This document shows, piece after piece, positions 57,107-64,000 of a DNA stretch of 64,000 nt. A program made the translations under genes and the position numbers. Positions within the stretch are counted from its first letter, which is position 1; every line of letters starts with the position of its first letter. This DNA is from Dicyema japonicum. Its lineage: Eukaryota > Dicyemida > Rhombozoa > Dicyemidae. The stretch is from the NCBI GenBank assembly GCA_011109175.1, contig RDEW01000017.1, positions 813,855 to 877,854 on the forward strand. The letters are read 5' to 3'. The notes under the pieces are model-generated. The model saw only the letters and a program-made list of their open reading frames with translations. It was not told the DNA's origin and did no database searches.

Positions 57107-57615
57107 ATGGTGAAGCAGTCTGTTACTTTAGATATTAAAGAGGTCTTTGATCTTTTCGACTTTTGGGATGGACGAGACGGAGAGGTCGACGCCTTCAAGG
57201 TTGGGGACGTTTTGAGATCTCTGGGGATCAACCCAATGAACGACACGGTTTTGAAACTTGGAGGGACCTCTAAAATGGGTTTTTAGTGATCATTATCCAC
57301 AGGAGAGAAGGCATACAAATTCGAAGACTTCTTGCCGATGTACAAAGCGGCTTGCAAGGAAAAAGATACGGGGACATTCGCTGACTTTATTGAAGGATTC
57401 AAAACCTTCGATAGGGAAGGACAAGGCTATATTTCAGCTGCAGAACTGAGACACGTACTCATAAATTTGGGGGAAAAACTAAGGGATGAGGACGTTGACA
57501 ACATTCTTAAGTGTACTGACGTGGCTATTGATTTGGACGGAAACATAAAATATGAAGGTAAGGAAGTTTGGCATTTGTAGAATTTATCCGCAAAGTAATG
57601 GCAGGGCCACACTAA
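57107..57615 (+). CDS. Essential myosin light chain (muscle-type, lophotrochozoan-like)
   Basis: Essential light chains clamp the myosin lever arm; in molluscan regulation they also contribute Ca binding. Start at ATG 57,107 (another lies at 57,083) gives a start [14 protein letters not shown] comparable to scallop light chain. Exons 57,107-57,278, 57,303-57,557 and 57,581-57,615 are joined by introns of 24 nt (57,279-57,302) and 23 nt (57,558-57,580). Product 153 residues. First EF-hand-like region [21 protein letters not shown] (scallop: [10 protein letters not shown]), then [30 protein letters not shown] and [14 protein letters not shown], ending [14 protein letters not shown], all in the order expected. 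Translation is uninterrupted. Neighbouring DNA gives no functional hint. Confidence 0.95.
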
Positions 57616-58037
57616 TTTATCACTAACCAATAATTAATTATCATAAAATTGATAACGATGTTATTGTTCGTAGTTTACTCCCGGTCCCTTCGTGTGAAAT
57701 AAACCCGTGGCTAACATGAACGTCACAACCAAAAGCGAACTCTCAAAGAGATCAGAAAAGTGTATTTACCTCTGTGTAGAACACGGAGGCGAACTGGAAT
57801 AGAATCAAATATTTTGCTTTGTAGTGGCTACGGGACGAGCTCCAAAATACCGTTTCTAGAGATCTTTAATCATGGTTTGTTGATATTATTGTATTTATTT
57901 AACATCCCAGGACCACGGTAAAACTAAGCTAATTATCATGTGATCCCGATGCTTTCCATTAGTGATTTCATCTTTGACATTATTGCATTCATTATATTAA
58001 TCCAAAGAACATCAAGAAAAATTTCAAGGCTTACTAA
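57616..58037. other. Spacer downstream of myosin light chain
   Basis: AT-rich 3' flank; nothing recognised besides a GCTAATTATCATGTGATCCCG segment near 57,928, which resembles the ends of LINE copies at 41.83 and 9.96 kb. Confidence 0.4.
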
Positions 58038-58900
58038 TTAAATCATCATTTTAAGGCTTACTAAGTAGCGCCTGTGACAGATTATGGCTCTGTGGTTAAC
58101 ACTGTCTTTGATATGTCGAGACATGACATTCAGGAGACATTTGGAACTAGAAGTTGAGATGAAGTAAGCAATCACCGCATGACCGTCCTGGGCGAAAAAC
58201 AAATTGATCATTTCTGAATTAATCTTCTTTTTCCAGCTTATTTGTAATCCTCCAGAAGACAATTTTTCCATGATTTTTAAGATTGACCGAATTAGGCTGA
58301 TCGGACGGTAGCTATCAGGATCATTCTTTGGTCTTTTTGTCTTCGCTACCACCCATACAATGGTCTTCTTCCATTCCTGTGAAACACGACCAATTTTTAT
58401 GCATGCGTTGAACATATCTTTGAGAACTTCAAATAAAATTTCTGGGCCTTCTTTGAACATCCTAGCTTTTATGAAATCACTGCCCGGAGCTTTATTCTTG
58501 ACAGTTCTTATTACTATCTTCAGTTCTTCTAGAGAGAACTCTAAAAATGCTGTTTTCTCTGATAATGGTTCGTAACAAGTCTTCTCCGAGATGACATCAT
58601 CGTCCACATCAAATATCTTTTTAACCTGTGTCTCAAAAACTAGAGGTATTTTTTCTTCAGCATAGTAGGTGCCATCCGGTTTTTTGAGCACAATCTTGTT
58701 TGCGATTGACTCTGGGTTCCTCACTCTTCGGTATACCTTCCAGAAAGAGGGATTGTGTTTGTTTAGCTTCCGTAGTCGAGAGTTCCACTTATTCTCATTC
58801 CGACTTTTGAATTTTTCAGACAACTGCTTTTGTAGTTCGCCAATTTTGTGAGACAAGGCTAAGCGGTCCTGTGGGTCTACGCATCTCTCAGTTTAGTTCT
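58038..58900 (-). mobile_element. Jockey-like LINE, reverse transcriptase N-terminal half
   Basis: A 272-residue open minus frame with KLNKHNPSFWKVYRRVRN, IVLKKPDGTYYAEEKI, NKAPGSDFIKARMFKEGP, RVSQEWKKTIVWVVAKTKRPKNDPDSYRPISLI. This is the finger/palm entry of a Jockey-type polymerase. The AFD and YADD boxes are absent, so it is truncated. Different from the other families in the window. Confidence 0.75.
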
Positions 58901-59870
58901 TAGATTATTTCTTTTCAACACAATCTTCTTGATGTGCCATGGAATAAGGACAACATTATCGTTTTTTGAGTTTATTTTTCTAGCAAAGTTATTGTTTTCT
59001 TCTGTAACCGAAGATTGTTTTCCAATTTTTTGTAAATTGGAAAATTTCGATTCTTGAGCAATAAAAGACAGTAAACAATTTTGAAGACGATGGGATTATT
59101 ATTGCAAATGTAAGCAATCAATAATGAATGAAAATTTGTTTCATGAACTCTCTGAAATTGCGAAATATAAAAGGCTAAAATCAAATTTGGAAAAATTGCA
59201 AAACCCACGGTATTCAATCGAAGAAAGTTATGCAGATTTTGAAAAGATCAGTTCTATTTCTGTAAAGGGAGATATTGAAAATTATTTTATTGAAAGTTAT
59301 GAGAAGAATGATTTAATGGATGTGTTAAAATGAATAACAAATAATAAATCCAATGACATATTGCAACCTTCTAAAATTCCCGCTACTTCAATTGCAGTTG
59401 AACGATCTTTCTCCTTTTTGAAAAATAATAATATTTGCACTTGAACGATCCTTTTGAAAATAATAAATCAGTTATCGCTCCCCACAGACAGAACACACAC
59501 TTAAAGCAAAGTACAGTTATAATAGCTAATCAAGGAGGATCAAAATGCTCTTCACTTCTTGTTTTCTTTTTCTTGGGTGTATGCCATTTATAGACGATTC
59601 GGTTCCGCAGTGAAGTTCACTGATGACGGCGTCACTCGTCAAGCCAAAGCATATTGATGGAACCTTCAACCAAAATGTGCAGTATCGGGATTCGAAAAAG
59701 CGACCTTCAGGCATCTTGCCCGACAACCGCCACACTGCGCCTTTTGAAAAAAAAGATGTCTAAAGATAGAAATATCAATAAAAACAATATCGAAAAATAT
59801 TTCATGCTAAATTATAATTTCTCTAATAGTAAAACCAAAGAAAATCAATTGTAATTAATTAACACTATGT
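58901..59870. mobile_element. Decayed hAT C-terminus and unassigned repeat
   Basis: Plus strand 59,124-59,440 reads ELSEIAKYKRLKSNLEKL and, after frame breaks, SKIPATSIAVERSFSFLKNNN, the end of hAT transposases (the dimerisation region usually contains ...SIAVERSFS). The part 59,520-59,860 has short frames on both strands without a family. Confidence 0.5.
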
Positions 59871-62330
59871 AAGCTGAATTCTTCACAAACGCGTTGTAAA
59901 GCCTGCATCTAATGTCAATTCCAAGTCCTTTGGCCCTTAGCCATCCTTTCTTCAGCCATTGCCGTATTTGCCAGTGTTTTCTTCCTTAGTACATCTTCAG
60001 CGTCTCATAGTAGAGAGCCGAGCTTATTAGTACGTCTCCATCTTTCATGAGTAATATCGTCTCTTTTGATTTCCGTAATTTCAGTTTTGTTAACATTTAC
60101 GCTGAGAAACCATTTTTCTCAAGCTCCGTTGGTGCATTTTCTAGCAGGTGTTGGAGAAAATCCACATCATCCGCATATGATGTCTCTTCTATGTCGCATT
60201 TACGGAGATCGCGGAGTGCAGATTCAAGGTATATGGTAAATAGTAAAGGGGAGAGGGAATCACCCTGGGGTGTCCCAATCGTTGTTTTGAAACTGCGGGA
60301 AGTTGCTCTTTCTGTCCTCACAGATAGTCTTGTGTTCGCAAGTAGTAGTCTGATTATCCTAACCGACGATTCATCCAATATTTGCTCAAGCACATTCATC
60401 AGTTTCTGTCTGTTTATTGAGTCGAAAGCTCTGGAGAGATCTATTCCCAACACGGTCGTTGCGCTCTTGAATCTTTGGTGCGTTGCGCAGCGCCATCTGT
60501 GGCTCCATACAATGTCTGCCGTAGACCTCCCTTCTCGGAACCCACTTTGACTTGCTGGTAGGTATAGATCCGCCACACCCTTTATCCGGCTTAGTGCAAT
60601 GTTTGCCAGCACCTTGCGTATCGAATTCAGAAGTATTATCGGGCGGAGATTTTCTACTGGTCTTTTTGATTTGTTCGGTTTTTGTATGGGTATTAATAAT
60701 CCATTTCCAAGTCCTAGATCGGTATTAGTTTCAAAGACGTCATTTAGGGTTTTTGCAATTGTGTTGCTAAGTTTTTTTGGCCCATATTTTAGGAGCTCAG
60801 GGCTTATGTTGTCCGGCCCAGCACTCTTGTTGTTTTTCAGTTTATTTATCGCTAATTTCACCTCTTCCACTGTGATTGAGATTTTTAGCGCCTTTGCTTC
60901 TCCTTGGAAAGGGGGAAAGTCATTATTTTCTTTATTCAACAGTGTTTCGAAGTGTCGTGCAATCAATTCTGCTTTTTCTTTTCTGGTTACCCACGAATTT
61001 TCCATCTTTGTCTTTGATGTGAAGGATGTTTTGTCCTTTCTTTGTCCGCAGCAAAGCCGCATACATCCTTGAATTGTCCTTTAGGCATTCCACATCTTTT
61101 AATAGAGATGTAATAATTTCCCGTGAGTGTTTTCTGTTCATCTTTTTGATTTTCCATTTTAGTTCCCTTTGTTGGATATTAAGCTCTTTTTTTTACTCTC
61201 GTCTGACGTGTTTGCCGCTTTTAGCCGTAGCTCTCTGCAATGTTTTGCCATATCTGGCACGTTCGGGTGGTGATTTAATTTTAGGGCGTGATGATTTCGG
61301 ACTCCAAGGCATATATTGGCCGACTTGGATATTACCTGCTTTGTTTGATCCCACAGAGTTCGTACTGATGATTCCGGTGCGGTTTTCTCCATAAGAATCT
61401 CGATTTGTTCGTGATATTTAGCTCTACAAGTGGGCTCTAACCACAATTTTTCTGTCTGAAAGTATATATTGGGCTTTGTCTCGCCTTCTTCGCGTTTTCA
61501 ATGTATTTTTTCCCAGTCAGGTGCTTTTTCCACAGAGTTTTGCAATGACGATCCTGTGGTCGCTGTCAGTTGTTGTCCCCTGGTAGGAACGTGCATCATT
61601 TAGCAGGTGTTGATCAGACAGATAATGTAGTCGATTTTTTTTTTTTTTTTTTTTTTTGTCCGTTTGTTTTTTTCTTTGTCCGTGCCACGTCGTCTTGTGG
61701 CAAGCTGAGTGCGTGAAGGCCGTGTTGCACAGGAAAAGGCTATTTGCCTCGCAGAAGTTTACCAGAGAGGCTCCAGATGCATTTCTCCTTCCGCGCCCGT
61801 GTCTTCCAATAGAGGATTCTTCGGGCCCCATTCGCATTCCGGCCTTTGCATTCATATCTCCCGCAACAAAGACAAGGACGAGGAAGTATTATTAGAGTAT
61901 GTGCTTGATAGTTCTGAGTAGAATTCCTCGAGCTCACGGGGTTCTTGATTACTCGTCCACAGTGTGGTGCATAGACATTTATGACAGTTATATACTCTTG
62001 GACGGGCATAGTTCATTTAGTTTGACTTGTAGGACACATATTCGGGCGTTGACTCTCCAAAGCGATGTAATTTTTGAGGTAATCCACGTGTAGGGCAGGT
62101 CCCATGCCGTAGTGCTTGTATTCAGTTGGAAGAGAATCAGTCGGTAATTGCTCCATGTCTCATCGCGTCCATTTTCGATTTTCGTCTCTTGTAGGAAGCC
62201 AATAGATATTTTGTATTTCTCGAGATCGTCACAAAGTACTTTCCTTGTCCAATCTTTCGATATTCCACATGCGTTGAACGTCATTAGCCTGAATTCTCGA
62301 TTGTATGATGATTGTTTTTCAGACATTTTT
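59870..62330 (-). mobile_element. RTE-like LINE with endonuclease and reverse transcriptase, near full length
   Basis: Minus-strand order: endonuclease start FRLMTFNACGISKDWTRK and GFLQETKIENG (62,150-62,310), MPVQEYITVINVYAP (61,960-62,010), CEANSLFLCNTAFTHSACHKTTW near 61,730, TTTDSDHRIVIAKL near 61,550, then RT with NKSAGPDNISPELLKYGP (about 60,810), LRPIILLNSIRKVLA, SQSGFREGRSTADIVW, GIDLSRAFDSINRQ (60,410), GTPQGDSLSPLLF (60,260) and ETSYADDVDF (60,160). An A-run (T-run on plus, 61,627-61,650) interrupts the endonuclease-RT linker, and frames break near 61,440, 61,520 and 62,010. Confidence 0.85.
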
Positions 62331-62347
62331 CTTAACCGTTGTACAAA

Positions 62348-62995
62348 GAAAAAACGAGGCACGTCACCACCTCACCAAAAAACTGTACAACGCTGGGACA
62401 TGGGGAAGTTTTTTCTACGAACTATTGAAACTGGATTCGTTCCATTGAAGGCAACTAAGAAGCTTACTCGGAAAAAACGAGGCACGTCACCACCTCACCA
62501 AAAACTGTACAAACGCTGGGACATGGGAAGTTTTTTCTACGAACTATTGAAACTGGATTCGTTCCATAGAAGGCAACTAAGAAGCTTACTCGGAATGGAG
62601 TGGCCACGTAGAATATCAACCACTGGTATCTACAACAAGTGTATGTGTTCTTACATCAGCAAGGATGTGATAGATGCCCGGTGGAGGCTATTTGGGCATG
62701 TACTAAGAATGAACCCGGACCCACCCGCTAACAAAGCGATGGAAGATTACTTTGACAGTTGCGAAAAACCCTTCCGCAGACGACCTAGATCGACACTTCC
62801 GAATGCCTTAAACAAAGACTTAAATCGTGTGAGAAAAAATCTAAAGACGGGGGACGACCTGGACGAATTGAGATCACTCGCATTCGACAGAGGAAGATGG
62901 AAAAGACTAACTATAAATATTGTTTCTTTGAGTGTTGCACATGCGGGGCTATAATCATTATGGCTTTCGTGAAAGTGCCTTAATAATAATAAGCT
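62348..62995 (+). mobile_element. RTE-like LINE C-terminal fragment with internal tandem duplication
   Basis: Frame reads FYELLKLDSFHRRQLRSLLGMEWPRRIS, IYNKCMCSYISKDVIDARWRLFGHVLRMNPDPP, RRRPRSTLPNALNKDLNRVRKNLKTGDDLDELR, then a tail GGGGCTATAATCATTATGGCTT, CGTGAAAGTGCCTTAATAATAATAA. The first 123 bp are duplicated in tandem (62,348-62,470 and 62,471-62,593). Confidence 0.85.
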
Positions 62996-63189
62996 GAATT
63001 CTTCTCCTCTTTGGGCATTGACCCTCACTGTTCCCATCGAATGCCACTTGAGAAAGCAAATTACTAGACAAGACATCTGTTTCTCTTGGTTCCTCTTCGA
63101 CGTTACTTCCGAGTTCAGAGCCTCTTGAGATAGGATGATTTGTCACTCTTGTAACCTCATCATCATAGTTATCAACTTTCAGGCCATGT

Positions 63190-63690
63190 CTATGCTATAT
63201 TATCATGCTCTCTAAAGTTTTTTTGATCGTCGTTGATTAAATATACGCCCTTGTAGAGACATCCACGTTGAGTCTTTTCATATAGGACTTGTAGTACTTT
63301 GTTACTACTCAATCCCATGTCAAAACAATCGGAATTATTGTCACATTGGCCTTGTGAATTTGTGCTAGTTCTTTTGCAAGAAGGTCGTATTTGTAGAGTT
63401 TTTCCACTTCAACATGTTTTAGCAAATCTTGGGAAGTGATCCCTATTTCGTTTTTGGATTTATCGTGTACGAAAATATCAGGTTTGTTATTTTTAACTTG
63501 TATATCCGTTTGTAGTGTTGTATCGACTCGTATTTCAACTTTACTGTTTGACATAATCGATTGGACTGTATGCGTCTTTACCCTCTTGGTTCTTTTTATT
63601 CCAAATTGCCGACATGGTTGCAGGTGTATACATCTTACAACTTCGTTATGTCGCCGCATATACCGGTAAGCATCCTAGTACATCGTGTAG
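63190..63690 (-). mobile_element. Second RLE-bearing LINE family, endonuclease fragment
   Basis: Minus frame: RRHNEVVRCIHLQPC, VEIRVDTTLQTDIQVKNNKPDIFVHDKSKNEIGITSQDLLKHVEVEKLYKYDLLAKELAQIHKANV. The PD...(D/E)xK-type order KPDI ... EIG ... EVEK..KYD is that of a restriction-like nuclease. The 40.0-40.6 kb copy shows the same boxes (KYDLLANEMGQMLG). Confidence 0.65.
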
Positions 63691-64000
63691 CCAAGTGATC
63701 CACACTCTTTTTGGCCATACCAATTTGCTTTCATCTCTTCAAAGAACAGATTCCAATTTTGTATCATGCAGTACATTGCTTCCGACCTTGGACTAGTGTT
63801 TCCCCAGTAAGCCATTCTGTTGATCCATTGATATCGACATTCGTATTTTCAAAACACCTAAATATAATTGAATGAAGCAATTTCTGATTATTCTTCTCCA
63901 GATAATTCTTCTTTTATGTTATTCCTTTATATTGTCAGTGTTCAAGTTAGAAATGTCATCCACATTGTATTTGGGTGCAATAAATCTTGCGATAGTGGTC

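Noticed and set aside
61626-61655. Poly-T as a poly-A tail of a retroposed copy on the minus strand
   Set aside because: RTE-like coding sequence continues on both sides in one direction, so this is an A-run inside the element, not its end.

Overview
This is eukaryotic, AT-rich nuclear DNA holding seven recognisable animal genes in a dense bed of retrotransposon and DNA-transposon copies. The genes are claspin (+), SF3A1 (+), NCKAP1/HEM (-), RIOK1 (-), an endophilin (-), a WNK kinase (-) and a muscle-type essential myosin light chain (+). Their introns are extraordinarily short. Joins that I could check by reading frame give GT-AG introns of mostly 21-29 nt, a few of 36-55 nt. The myosin light chain is closest in my memory to scallop-type (lophotrochozoan) light chains. 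Lophotrochozoan affinity plus introns in the low twenties points to a dicyemid mesozoan, a cephalopod-kidney parasite lineage known for such introns. That assignment is an inference.

Layout. 1-1.7 kb: 3' part of a claspin gene with several frame breaks. 3-5.5 kb: LINE fragments. 5.9-6.9 kb: 5' part of SF3A1, running into a 908-bp assembly gap (6866-7773). 8-10.1 kb: decayed repeats. 10.6-14.1 kb: NCKAP1. 14.6-15.7 kb: a LINE fragment. 17.2-18.9 kb: RIOK1. 19-21.8 kb: an APE-type LINE whose N-terminus carries a 2A-like motif. 25.0-27.7 kb: a nearly intact Mutator-like (MULE) element with tandem-repeat termini, target-site duplication, complete DDE triad and its own 28-nt intron. 27.8-28.1 kb: a tRNA-derived SINE with a LINE-like tail. 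29-32 kb: an almost full-length LINE with PHD-like finger, reverse transcriptase and a restriction-like endonuclease (RLE). 33-34 kb: endophilin. 34-44.7 kb: nested LINE debris of at least four families. 45-47 kb: no recognised gene. 48-50 kb: second 2A-type LINE. 50.8-53.5 kb: WNK. 54-56.9 kb: hAT, LINE and integrase remnants. 57.1-57.6 kb: myosin light chain. 58-64 kb: Jockey-like, RTE-like and RLE LINE fragments.

The host genes do not form a pathway. They cover checkpoint signalling, splicing, WAVE-driven actin assembly, 40S maturation, membrane curvature, ion/volume signalling and myosin. The common thread is the splicing architecture, shared even by the MULE transposase, and heavy repeat invasion between very compact genes. 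At least two genes (claspin, RIOK1) contain single-base frame breaks that may be assembly errors.
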